The position numbers and the translations under genes are program-made. 64,000 bases of DNA, from positions 496,001 to 560,000 of the forward strand of contig CAVUFC010000018.1 of assembly GCA_963740605.1 (NCBI GenBank). Reading direction: 5' to 3'. Source of the DNA: DASSUW01 sp963740605 (lineage in GTDB: Bacteria; Actinomycetota; Thermoleophilia; Solirubrobacterales; Solirubrobacteraceae). The notes under the pieces are model-generated. The model was given only the letters and a program-made list of their open reading frames with translations. It was not told the origin of the DNA and did no database searches. Positions 1 through 7,525 of this stretch are shown here, one piece after another (the first letter of the stretch is position 1; the number at the start of each line of letters is the position of its first letter).

Positions 1-427
1 CGGCGGCCTTCGGCTTGTTCGCGGTCGGTTGCGCGGCGTGGTTGGCCTCGTTCCACGCCGAGAACTCGTGCACCTGCGGGTAGCGGGCGCGGAACAGCTT
101 GAAGCTCTTGCGGTAGTCGGCGAGCGAGGGGAGCTTGAACTGACCGCTCGGGCGCCAGTCGCGGCCGAACGCGATCAGCGGGTCGATGCCGGCGTAGCCC
201 GCCGCGCTCATCCACCAGTCGATCGCCGCGATCTTGCGCTTGCTGCGGTACCAGTCCCACTCGAGCACGTAGCGCGACTGCGTGATCGCGAGCGACTGGA
301 ACGCCGGGTCGGAGAACATTTCGGGATGCTGGTCGCCGAGCCCGACCACGGGCGCCTTGGCGGAGGCGGTCGCGGGAGCGGCGAGGAGGAGGCAGGCGAG
401 CAGCGCGAGGCAGAGGCGACGGATCAT
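1..427 (-). CDS. Secreted TIM-barrel glycoside-hydrolase-like protein, N-terminal part (runs off the left edge)
   Basis: This reading frame starts at ATG 427 (a GTG lies one codon upstream at 430) and stays open to the window edge, so only about 142 N-terminal residues are visible. Residues 1-24 form a signal peptide (basic MIRR, then a Leu/Ala-rich core ending around ATASA), so the product is probably exported. The mature part has a tryptophan-rich segment and ends near the motif SAWNEANH. An Asn-Glu pair in that setting resembles the acid/base region of clan GH-A glycoside hydrolases, but the catalytic domain is cut off and the substrate cannot be named. It is divergent from tsaE with only about 17 bases between the two starts. 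The exported nature is well supported; the hydrolase assignment is tentative. Confidence 0.6.
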   Translation of the reverse strand, partial: MIRRLCLALLACLLLAAPATASAKAPVVGLGDQHPEMFSDPAFQSLAITQSRYVLEWDWYRSKRKIAAIDWWMSAAGYAGIDPLIAFGRDWRPSGQFKLPSLADYRKSFKLFRARYPQVHEFSAWNEANHAAQPTANKPKAA

Positions 428-444
428 CACCCTGGATATCGGCG

Positions 445-870
445 ATGGGCACGGAAAGTTCAGTGACGGCAGGACCTGAGGCGACCGAGCACGCCGGCGC
501 CGAGCTCGCCGCGCGCCTGGATCCCGGCGACGTCGTGCTCGTGTCGGGCGAGCTCGGGGCCGGCAAGACGACGTTCGTCCGCGGTGCGATGCATGCGCTC
601 GGGGTGAGCGGCCCGATCACGAGCCCGACGTTCGTGGTCGGCCACGCCTACGACGCCCCCGCCGGCCCGGTATCGCATCTCGACCTGTACCGGCTGAGCG
701 GCATGGACGACGAGGACCCGGGGCTGCTCGACCCGTTCTTCGCGCCCGAGGCGATCGTGTTCATCGAGTGGCCGGAGCAGGGGCCGGGCGCGTGGCCGCC
801 GGAGCGGGTCGCCGCGCGGGTGAAGCTCGCCCACGCCGGCGGCGACCAGCGGACGATCGAGATCACATGA
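445..870 (+). CDS. tsaE: tRNA t6A biosynthesis ATPase TsaE
   Basis: TsaE is the small P-loop ATPase that works with TsaB and TsaD to make N6-threonylcarbamoyladenosine at position 37 of ANN-decoding tRNAs. The 141-residue length fits the family. A Walker A motif GELGAGKT lies at residues 35-42, followed by the family hallmark TSPTF near residue 60 and an HLDLYR motif near residue 78. The stop overlaps the tsaB start (ATGA at 867-870), so the two are translationally coupled. The start is ATG 445; GTG 463, with GGAAAG just upstream, is a reasonable alternative because it leaves more room for the divergent promoter. The context with tsaB, rimI and tsaD makes the assignment secure. Confidence 0.93.
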   Translation: MGTESSVTAGPEATEHAGAELAARLDPGDVVLVSGELGAGKTTFVRGAMHALGVSGPITSPTFVVGHAYDAPAGPVSHLDLYRLSGMDDEDPGLLDPFFAPEAIVFIEWPEQGPGAWPPERVAARVKLAHAGGDQRTIEIT

Positions 871-1538
871 TCCTCGGGCTCGACACCGCGACGGCCGACA
901 CCGCGGTCGCGCTCTGGGCGCCCGGCGGGCCGGAGGTCGAACGCCGCGACGAGCCGCCGCTCGGTGCCCGGCCCGCCCACGCCGCCCGTCTGCTCCCGCT
1001 GGTCGAGGAGGTGCTCGCCGCCGCGGGCGCGGAGTGGGAGCAGATCGAGCGGATCGCGGTCGGCGTCGGCCCCGGCTCGTTCACCGGCCTGCGCCTCGGG
1101 ATCGCCACCGCCCGCGGCCTCGCCCAGGCGACAAAGCTCCCCCTCGTGGGCGTCTCCAGCCTCGCCGCGCTGACTCAAGGGGTCAGACCCCTTGAGTCGG
1201 AGACACTCAAGGGGTCTGACCCCGTCCTGGCCGTGATCGATGCGCGGCGGGGCGAGGTGTTCGCGGCCGCCGACGGGGTGTTCGGGCCGGCCGCGCTGGA
1301 CCCCGAGGATCTCGCCGCACGAATCCAGCCAGGATGGCTGACCATTGGGGACGGGGCGGTACGCTTCCGTGAGCCGCTCGAGCGGGCCGGGGCGGTGATC
1401 CCGGCGGACGATTCACCTCTCCATCGAGTCAGTGCCCTCAGCGTCTGCCGGCTCGGCGCGGAGGTGGAACCGGCCGACCGCGACTCACTACTACCCGACT
1501 ATCGTCGCGAGCCAGACGCGAAACCGCAACAGCCGTGA
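867..1538 (+). CDS. tsaB: tRNA t6A biosynthesis protein TsaB
   Basis: TsaB is the inactive ASKHA-fold paralogue that dimerises with TsaD in the t6A complex. The N terminus MILGLDTATADTAVAL is the typical opening, and GPGSFTGLRLG near residues 70-80 is the family signature. The start is ATG 867, overlapping the tsaE stop; longer in-frame starts upstream would sit inside tsaE. Length is about 223 residues, normal for the family. The middle of the protein, around residues 102-119, is encoded by a palindromic repeat (described separately), which replaces the usual short linker before the conserved VLAVIDARRGEVFAA stretch while keeping the frame. The stop overlaps the rimI GTG start. Confidence 0.93.
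   Translation: MILGLDTATADTAVALWAPGGPEVERRDEPPLGARPAHAARLLPLVEEVLAAAGAEWEQIERIAVGVGPGSFTGLRLGIATARGLAQATKLPLVGVSSLAALTQGVRPLESETLKGSDPVLAVIDARRGEVFAAADGVFGPAALDPEDLAARIQPGWLTIGDGAVRFREPLERAGAVIPADDSPLHRVSALSVCRLGAEVEPADRDSLLPDYRREPDAKPQQP
1172..1223. repeat. Palindromic repeat embedded in frame in tsaB
   Basis: Positions 1172-1198 are a perfect inverted repeat with 13-base arms (GACTCAAGGGGTC and its complement) around one central A. A second, partial copy in the same orientation follows at 1205-1223 (ACTCAAGGGGTC, T, GACCCC). The segment is translated without a stop as part of TsaB. The core GGGGTCAGACCCC looks like the palindromes of REP-type dispersed repeats, but no transposase is nearby and no other copy was noticed in the window. 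Confidence 0.8.
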
Positions 1539-2002
1539 GTGCACCCCCCGCCGCCGCCGTCGAGATCCGCCGTCTCATCTACGCCGACCTCCCGCAGGTC
1601 GTGGCAATCGAGCGGCGGGCGTTCACGACCCCGTGGTCGCTCGCGATGTTCGTGCTCGAGCTGTCCAAGCCGTCGGGCATCTGCCTTGCCGCCGAGGTCG
1701 AGAGCGAGCTGGTCGGCTACCTCATCTGCTCGCGCTACGACACGGTCTGGCACGTGATGAACGTCGCCGTCGACACCGACCGCCGGCGCCGCAGCATCGC
1801 CACCGCGCTGATCTCCGCGCTGCTCGGGCGGGTCGGCGATGACGCCCAGGTCACGCTCGAGGTGCGCAAGTCGAACACGGGCGCGATCGTGCTGTACGAG
1901 CAGTTCGCCTTCCGCGCGGCCGGCGTGCGCCGCCGCTACTACGCCGACAACGGTGAGGACGCGGTGATCATGTGGCGCAGCAACACGGCGCCGCCCGGAT
2001 GA
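1535..2002 (+). CDS. rimI: Ribosomal protein S18-alanine N-acetyltransferase RimI-like
   Basis: This is a GNAT-fold N-terminal acetyltransferase of 155 residues. The start is GTG 1535, overlapping the tsaB stop (GTGA). The order of elements matches RimI: an N-terminal DLPQVVAIERRAFTTPWS segment, a central acetyl-CoA-binding region around residues 80-95 (VAVDTDRRRRSIATAL, a degenerate R/Q-x-x-G-x-G/A loop), and a C-terminal LEVRKSNTGAIVLYEQFAF motif typical of RimI. In many genomes rimI sits between tsaB and tsaD, exactly as here. The acetyl-CoA loop reads RRRSIA rather than RGxGIA, so activity may be altered, but the family assignment is clear. Confidence 0.88.
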   Translation: MSAPPAAAVEIRRLIYADLPQVVAIERRAFTTPWSLAMFVLELSKPSGICLAAEVESELVGYLICSRYDTVWHVMNVAVDTDRRRRSIATALISALLGRVGDDAQVTLEVRKSNTGAIVLYEQFAFRAAGVRRRYYADNGEDAVIMWRSNTAPPG

Positions 2003-2976
2003 TCCTCGCAATCGAGACGTCGTGCGACGACACGTGCGCCGCCGTCGTCACCGATCAGGGGGAGCTGCTCGCCAACGTCGTCTCCTCCCAGGGCGTGCAC
2101 TCGCGCTTCGGCGGCGTCGTGCCGGAGATCGCCTCGCGCCACCATCTCGAGCTCGTCAACGCGGTCGTCGACGACGCGCTCGGCCGCGCCGGCGCCACGC
2201 TCGACGACGTCGGGCGGATCGCAGTGACGCAGGGCCCCGGGTTGGTCGGCGCGCTGCTCGTCGGCGTCGCGACGGCCAAGGCGCTCGCGGCCGCCCGCCG
2301 GCTCCCGCTCGTGCCGGTCGACCACCTGCACGGCCACGTCGCCGCCAACTACCTGCAGCCCGACCCGTTCGAGCCTCCGTTCACCTGCCTGATCGCCTCC
2401 GGCGGCCACACGCTGCTCGCCAACGTCACCGACCACCGCGGCTACGAGTTGCTCGGGCAGACGCTCGACGACGCCGCCGGCGAGGCGTTCGACAAGGGCG
2501 CGCGGCTGCTCGGGCTCGGCTACCCCGGCGGGCCGGCGCTGTCGAAGCTCGCGGCGCAGGGAGACCGGGGGGCGTTCGCCTTCCCGACCGCCGCGCGCGT
2601 CACCGGCCTGGACTTCTCGTTCGCCGGGCTCAAGACCGCGCTGCTGTACAAGGTGCGCGACCTGGGGGAGGAGGAGACGGTCCGCCGCGCCGCCGACCTC
2701 GCGGCGAGCTACGAACACGCGATCGTCGAGTCGCTGATCGTGCGCGTCGAGCGCGCGCTGGCGGACGACGACGACCCGCGGCTGGCGATCGGCGGCGGCG
2801 TCGCCGCCAACCGGCTGCTGCGCGAGCGCGCCGCCGCGCTTGGCGTGCCGGTTCATGTCCCGCCGCCCGAGCTGTGCACCGACAACGCGGCGATGATCGC
2901 CTCCGCCGCCCGCTTCGTCGAGCCCGTCGCGTTCCCGGGCTACCTCGATGTCGACGCCTACGCTCACGCTGTATAG
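1999..2976 (+). CDS. tsaD: tRNA N6-adenosine threonylcarbamoyltransferase TsaD
   Basis: TsaD is the catalytic subunit that transfers the threonylcarbamoyl group to A37 of tRNA. The 325-residue protein begins MILAIETSCDDTCAAVV at ATG 1999, overlapping the rimI stop; an ATG 27 bases upstream lies inside rimI and is less likely. Metal ligands are visible as the H-x3-H motif at residues 109-113 (HLHGH) and the late DNAAMIA motif, and the ASGGHT loop near residue 134 is intact. It closes the tsaE-tsaB-rimI-tsaD run. Its last 29 bases overlap the next gene. Confidence 0.95.
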   Translation: MILAIETSCDDTCAAVVTDQGELLANVVSSQGVHSRFGGVVPEIASRHHLELVNAVVDDALGRAGATLDDVGRIAVTQGPGLVGALLVGVATAKALAAARRLPLVPVDHLHGHVAANYLQPDPFEPPFTCLIASGGHTLLANVTDHRGYELLGQTLDDAAGEAFDKGARLLGLGYPGGPALSKLAAQGDRGAFAFPTAARVTGLDFSFAGLKTALLYKVRDLGEEETVRRAADLAASYEHAIVESLIVRVERALADDDDPRLAIGGGVAANRLLRERAAALGVPVHVPPPELCTDNAAMIASAARFVEPVAFPGYLDVDAYAHAV

Positions 2977-3199
2977 CCGCCCCGGGTGCCACCTCTGCGA
3001 CGACGCGCGGGCGGCGCTCGAGCGCGTGCGCGCCCGAGCGCCGTTCACGTTGCGCGAGGTGAACATCGAGACCGACGATTCCCTGCACAGCCGCTACCTC
3101 GAGCGCATCCCGGTCGTCGCGCTCGGCGACGAGGAGCTGTTCGACTTCTTCGTCGACGAGGCGGCACTGGAAGCCAAGCTCTATCGTCTGCCGGGATGA
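2948..3199 (+). CDS. Glutaredoxin-like (DUF836-type) thiol-redox protein
   Basis: This is an 83-residue thioredoxin-fold protein with a C-H-L-C active-site motif at residues 14-17 in the context LYSRPGCHLC. The cis-proline motif RIPVVAL lies near residue 54. These features match small glutaredoxin-like proteins that reduce protein or glutathione disulfides; the physiological partner is unknown. The ATG start lies 29 bases inside tsaD, and the stop overlaps the rex start (ATGA), so the gene is translationally embedded between tsaD and rex. Pairing with rex suggests, by inference, a redox-related role. Confidence 0.8.
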   Translation: MSTPTLTLYSRPGCHLCDDARAALERVRARAPFTLREVNIETDDSLHSRYLERIPVVALGDEELFDFFVDEAALEAKLYRLPG

Positions 3200-3858
3200 G
3201 CTTCGGCGACGTTGCGACTCGTGGGGAGGATCAAGCGCTGTCCGACCGCCTGTCGCTGGGCGTGGCCGCGCGGCTGTCCCGCTACCTGCAGGTGCTCACT
3301 CAGGCCCGCAAGATGGGCAAGGAGACGATCTCCTCACAGGAGCTGTCCGAGTACACGCACGTGAACTCGACGCAGATCCGCCGCGACCTGTCCGGCTTCG
3401 GCAAGTTCGGCAAGCGTGGCGTCGGCTACAACGTCGATTCGCTGGTGTCGCAGATCCGCAAGATCCTGCGCACGAGCGGCCAGCACAACATCGCGCTGTT
3501 CGGGGCGGGGCACCTCGGGCGCGCGATCGCTTCGTCGGACATCTTCGCCGACCATGGGTTCCGTGTCGTGGCGATGTTCGACACCGACCGCACCAAGGTC
3601 GGCGAGGACATCAACGGCGTCAAGGTGCGGCACATCGACGACGTCAAGACCGTGGTCGTCGACGAGGACATCGTGGTCGGCGTGCTCGCCGTACCGACGG
3701 CCGCCGCGCAGGAACTCGCCGACAGCCTCGTCGAGGCAGGGGTGAAGATCATCTTCAACTACTCGGAGGCGCTGCTGCAGGTGCCTCCGGAGGTCACCGT
3801 CCACACCTCGAGCCCCGCAGTAGACCTGCTCTACGCGCTCTACTTCTATCTGACTTGA
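3196..3858 (+). CDS. rex: Redox-sensing transcriptional repressor Rex
   Basis: Rex represses respiratory and fermentative genes when the NADH/NAD+ ratio is low and leaves DNA when it binds NADH. The 220-residue product has an N-terminal winged helix (residues about 15-80, with SSQELSEYTHVNSTQIRRDL), followed by a Rossmann NAD(H)-binding domain with GAGHLG at 103-108. A C-terminal swapped helix ends in SPAVDLLYALYFYLT. The start is ATG 3196, overlapping the previous stop, and the stop overlaps the next gene's TTG start. No Rex operator was recognised nearby. Confidence 0.93.
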   Translation: MSFGDVATRGEDQALSDRLSLGVAARLSRYLQVLTQARKMGKETISSQELSEYTHVNSTQIRRDLSGFGKFGKRGVGYNVDSLVSQIRKILRTSGQHNIALFGAGHLGRAIASSDIFADHGFRVVAMFDTDRTKVGEDINGVKVRHIDDVKTVVVDEDIVVGVLAVPTAAAQELADSLVEAGVKIIFNYSEALLQVPPEVTVHTSSPAVDLLYALYFYLT

Positions 3859-4976
3859 TCGACCTCGCCATTGCGCGCGAGACCTTCGAACGGTCCCAGG
3901 ATCTCACCGTCGGGATCGAGGAGGAGTACGCGCTCGTCCATCCTGAAACGCTGGAGCTGGTCCCTCGGTTCGAGGACCTGCGCGGCGCCGGAGCCTCCGA
4001 CCCGGTGCTCGCGACCGCGATCTCCGGCGAGCTGATCTCGTCCGAGATCGAGATCCGCTCCGGCCGCGGCGAGGACGTCAACGATGCCCGCGCCAAGCAG
4101 CGCGACGCGCGCCGCCGCCTGTTCGCGCTCGCCGAGGACCACGGCGTCCGGCTCGGGACCACCGGCACGCACCCGCTGTCGGACTACCGCGAGCAGCACA
4201 TCATCGACACCGACCACTATCACCGCGTCGAGGACGGGCTGAAGTACGTCGCCTGGCGCAACAACACGTTCGCGCTGCAGGTCCACGTCGGGGTCCAGGG
4301 CGCCGACCGTGCCGTGCTCGTGTGCGATCGACTGCGTCCGGTGCTGCCGCTGCTGCTGGCGATCTCCGCCAACTCGCCCTACGTCGACAAGATCGACTCC
4401 GGCCTGCACTCCGCCCGCTCGCAGACGTTCACCAAGTCGTTCCCGCGCTGCGGCGTGCCGGACGCGTTCGGCGGCTGGCCGGCGTGGCACGACTACGTCG
4501 ACCTGCTCGTGCGCACGGGCTCGATCGTCGAGTTCACGCAGTTGTGGTGGTCGGTCCGCCCGCACCACTCGTTCGGCACCGTCGAGGTGCGGATCTGCGA
4601 CGCCCAGACCACAGCCGCCGAGGCCGACGGCCTCGCCGAGCTGATGGTCGCCTGCGTCGCTCAGGCGCTGAAGGAGATCGACGCCGGCGAGACGCCCCCC
4701 GACCTCCCGCCGCGGCTGATCGAGGAGAACATGTGGCGCGCGATCCGCTTCGGGCAGGACGGGCGCCTGCTCGACCTCGAGGCCGACCGGATCGAGGAGT
4801 TCCCGGCCGCCGAGGCGCTCGACCGGCTGAAAGCCTGGACCGGAGCTGACATCGTCCTACCGGAGTTGAATGGCGCGCAGCGACAGCGCCGCATGATCGA
4901 CGCCGGCGCGTCGCCGTTCGAGGTGTACGCGAAGTGCGTCGAGGAAACGAGAGCGACGTATGAGACAGCCGTCTGA
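3855..4976 (+). CDS. GCS2-family carboxylate-amine ligase (YbdK-type)
   Basis: This 373-residue protein belongs to the GCS2 branch of glutamate-cysteine ligase-like enzymes, which join an amine to a gamma-carboxylate with ATP. Visible hallmarks are VGIEEEYAL near residue 20, SSEIEIRSG near residue 55, and GTTGTHPLSDYREQ near residue 98. The length matches YbdK-type proteins. The TTG start at 3855 overlaps the rex stop. Many members of this family lack demonstrated glutathione or ergothioneine roles, so the natural substrate is open. Adjacency to rex and a glutaredoxin-like gene is compatible with low-molecular-weight thiol chemistry, but this is inference. Confidence 0.85.
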   Translation: MIDLAIARETFERSQDLTVGIEEEYALVHPETLELVPRFEDLRGAGASDPVLATAISGELISSEIEIRSGRGEDVNDARAKQRDARRRLFALAEDHGVRLGTTGTHPLSDYREQHIIDTDHYHRVEDGLKYVAWRNNTFALQVHVGVQGADRAVLVCDRLRPVLPLLLAISANSPYVDKIDSGLHSARSQTFTKSFPRCGVPDAFGGWPAWHDYVDLLVRTGSIVEFTQLWWSVRPHHSFGTVEVRICDAQTTAAEADGLAELMVACVAQALKEIDAGETPPDLPPRLIEENMWRAIRFGQDGRLLDLEADRIEEFPAAEALDRLKAWTGADIVLPELNGAQRQRRMIDAGASPFEVYAKCVEETRATYETAV

Positions 4977-5337
4977 AGAAGAGATCCAGGCCCTCGAGGC
5001 CGAGCTCGAGAAGCTCACAGTCGACGACGTGCTCCTGCAGACCGTCGTCACTTTGCTGAACCTCGGCGCCCGCAAGGCCGGGCTGGCCGAGGACTCGACC
5101 GCCGACCTCCCGCAGGTCAAGCAGGCGGTCGACGCGGCGCGCGCGCTGCTGCCGCTGCTCGAGTCCCGGCACGCCGAGCAGCTCGGGCCGGTGCGCGACG
5201 CGTTGTCGCGCCTGCAGATGGTCTATGTGCAGAAATCCGGTAGCGAGGAACCGGCGCCGGGAGCGCCGAAACAGCCCGAGCCGGAAGGCCCCGGGCCCGC
5301 GCAGAGCTCCGGCCGCCTCTGGGTGCCGGGGCAATAG
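4960..5337 (+). CDS. Small conserved-looking protein, possibly DUF1844-like
   Basis: The product has 125 residues. Residues 1-85 are predicted mainly helical, with a run of leucines (TVVTLLNLGARKAGL, then a segment rich in Ala and Leu ending LLPLLES). Residues 88-125 are a Pro/Glu/Gly-rich tail ending in RLWVPGQ. The helical part resembles DUF1844-type proteins found next to housekeeping genes, but the match is weak. The start overlaps the ligase gene by 17 bases, indicating the same operon. It has no signal peptide or metal motif, and no function can be given. Confidence 0.7.
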   Translation: MRQPSEEEIQALEAELEKLTVDDVLLQTVVTLLNLGARKAGLAEDSTADLPQVKQAVDAARALLPLLESRHAEQLGPVRDALSRLQMVYVQKSGSEEPAPGAPKQPEPEGPGPAQSSGRLWVPGQ

Positions 5338-5368
5338 CGCCGCCGCAGGCGGTAAACTGGCGCGCTCC

Positions 5369-5394
5369 AGCGGCGGCCCGCCCGGGCTGCCGCT
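5369..5394. terminator. GC-rich stem-loop between the rex operon and hppA
   Basis: An imperfect 12-base stem (AGCGGCGGCCCG against CGGGCTGCCGCT, one mismatch) with a two-base loop is followed by TTTCGTT. It lies in the 120-base gap between the small protein gene and hppA. It may act as a weak terminator or as a structured leader of hppA; only the short T-containing tail supports termination. Confidence 0.35.
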
Positions 5395-5457
5395 TTCGTT
5401 GTGATCCAAAGCTTTCGCGGGCCCGGCGGCCTGCTTCCTTGATCTAGAGGGGTTTCC

Positions 5458-7521
5458 TTGACCGATTTCCTGTCCGACTACGGGGTCGTCGTCGCCCTGG
5501 TATGCGCCGCGTTTGCGGTCGCCTATGGGCTGCTCACCACGCGCTCTCTGCTGGCGTTGTCGCCGGGCAACGAGACGATGCGCGAGCTTTCGGCTGCCGT
5601 CCAGGAGGGTGCTTCTGCGTACCTCCGCCGCCAGTACACGACGATCGCCATCGTCGGCGTCGTCCTGTTCGTCGCGCTGATCTTCCTGCAGGACGGCTAC
5701 GTCGCCGCCGGCTTCGCCATCGGCGGCATTGCCTCGGCGTCCGCCGGCTTCATCGGCATGAACGTGTCGGTGCGCGCCAACGCCCGCGTCGCCGAGGCGG
5801 CGCGCGGCGGCATCTCGCCGGCGCTTTCCGTCGCCTTCCGCGGCGGCGCCGTCACCGGCATGCTCGTCGTCGGTCTCGCCCTGATCGGCGTGGCCGGCTA
5901 CTACGGGATCCTGCACGGGATCCTCGACCGCACGGAGAAGCAGAGCGTCGACGCGCTCATCGGCCTCGGCTTCGGCGGCTCGCTGATCTCCGTCTTCGCA
6001 CGGCTCGGCGGCGGCATCTTCACCAAGGGCGCCGACGTCGGCGCCGACATCGTCGGCAAGATCGAGGCCGGCATCCCGGAGGACGACCCGCGCAACCCGG
6101 CCGTGATCGCCGACAACGTGGGCGACAACGTGGGTGACTGCGCCGGCATGGCGGCCGACCTGTTCGAGACCTACGCGGTCACCGCTGTCGCGGTCATGCT
6201 GCTCGGCGTCCTGACGTTCTCGGACGCCGACGCCACCCAGGTCGTGCTGTTCCCGCTGGTGCTCGGCGGCGTTTCGATCGTCGCGTCGATCATCGGCACG
6301 TTCGCCGTGCGCACCACGACCGGCAACGTCGAGCGGGCGCTGTACCAGGGCATGATCGTGGCGGGCGTCATCGCCGCGCTGCTGTTCATCCCGATCACGC
6401 AGTGGATGATGGACGGCCTCTCGTACACGAACCTGAACCTCGGTGCCGGACCGAGCGCCTGGGACATCTACTTCTGCGCGCTGGTGGGCCTCGCCGTGAC
6501 GGCGGCGCTGTTCGTCATCACCGACTACTACACGTCGACCCGCTTCGGGCCGGTGAAGAAGACCGCCCGGGCGTCCGAGACCGGCCACGCGACGAACATC
6601 ATCCAGGGCCTCGCGCAGGGCCTGCAGGCCACCGCGCTGCCCGCCCTGGTCATCGTCGGCGGCATCCTGCTCTCGCACGACCTGGCTGGCATCTACGGCA
6701 TCGGCGTCGCCGTGATGGCCCAGCTGTCGCTGACCGGCCTGATCGTCGCGCTCGACGCGTTCGGCCCGATCACCGACAACGCCGGCGGCATCGCCGAGAT
6801 GGCCGACATGCCTCATGAGGTCCGCGACATCACGGATCCGCTCGACGCGGTCGGCAACACCACCAAGGCTGTCACCAAGGGCTACGCGATCGGCTCGGCC
6901 GCGCTCGCGGCGCTCGTGCTGTTCGCCGCGTTCAAGATCGAGCTCCAGGACGAGCTCGGCCACGCCGTCGTGTTCAGCGTCGACAACCCCGACGTGCTCG
7001 TCGGGCTGCTGATCGGCGGCATGATGGTCTACCTGTTCTCAGCGCTCTCGATGGAGGCCGTCGGCCGCGCCGGTGGCGCCGTCGTCGAGGAGGTCCGCCG
7101 CCAGTTCCGCGAGCACCCGGGGATCATGGACGGCACCGAGAAGCCCGAGTACGGGCAGTGCGTCGACATCGTCACGCGCTCGGCGCAGCGCGAGATGATC
7201 ATCCCGTCGCTGATCCCGATCGTCGTCACCCTGGTCGTGGGCGTGCTCTCCTATCAGGCGCTCGGCGGCCTGCTCATCGGCGTCATCGTGGTCGGCCTGT
7301 TCATGGCCGTCTTCATGACCGCCGGCGGCGGCGCGTGGGACAACGCGAAGAAGCTGATCGAGGACGGCGCGTTCGGCGGCAAGGGCTCCGAGGCTCACGC
7401 CGCGTCGGTCACCGGCGACACCGTCGGCGACCCGTTCAAGGACACCGCCGGCCCGGCCATCAACCCGATGATCAAGGTGGCGAACATCGTCGCCCTGCTG
7501 ATCATCCCGCTGATCGCCTAG
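5458..7521 (+). CDS. hppA: Membrane-bound proton-translocating pyrophosphatase
   Basis: This is an integral membrane pump that couples hydrolysis of pyrophosphate to proton export. The 687-residue protein has about sixteen hydrophobic segments. The active-site signatures are GADVGADIVGK near residue 195, the acidic stretch DDPRNPAVIADNVGDNVGD at about 207-225, and the C-terminal GDTVGDPFKDTAGPA. The determinant GNTTKA near residue 471 carries Lys where potassium-dependent enzymes have Ala, so the enzyme should be potassium-independent and proton-pumping. The start is TTG 5458 with GAGGGG just upstream. It sits alone downstream of the rex run and convergent with the LuxR-type regulator. Confidence 0.95.
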   Translation: MTDFLSDYGVVVALVCAAFAVAYGLLTTRSLLALSPGNETMRELSAAVQEGASAYLRRQYTTIAIVGVVLFVALIFLQDGYVAAGFAIGGIASASAGFIGMNVSVRANARVAEAARGGISPALSVAFRGGAVTGMLVVGLALIGVAGYYGILHGILDRTEKQSVDALIGLGFGGSLISVFARLGGGIFTKGADVGADIVGKIEAGIPEDDPRNPAVIADNVGDNVGDCAGMAADLFETYAVTAVAVMLLGVLTFSDADATQVVLFPLVLGGVSIVASIIGTFAVRTTTGNVERALYQGMIVAGVIAALLFIPITQWMMDGLSYTNLNLGAGPSAWDIYFCALVGLAVTAALFVITDYYTSTRFGPVKKTARASETGHATNIIQGLAQGLQATALPALVIVGGILLSHDLAGIYGIGVAVMAQLSLTGLIVALDAFGPITDNAGGIAEMADMPHEVRDITDPLDAVGNTTKAVTKGYAIGSAALAALVLFAAFKIELQDELGHAVVFSVDNPDVLVGLLIGGMMVYLFSALSMEAVGRAGGAVVEEVRRQFREHPGIMDGTEKPEYGQCVDIVTRSAQREMIIPSLIPIVVTLVVGVLSYQALGGLLIGVIVVGLFMAVFMTAGGGAWDNAKKLIEDGAFGGKGSEAHAASVTGDTVGDPFKDTAGPAINPMIKVANIVALLIIPLIA

Positions 7522-7525
7522 CTAT

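Noticed and set aside
4534..6963. Long minus-strand open frame opposite hppA
   Set aside because: Antisense shadow of the pyrophosphatase; no start context and no recognisable domain.
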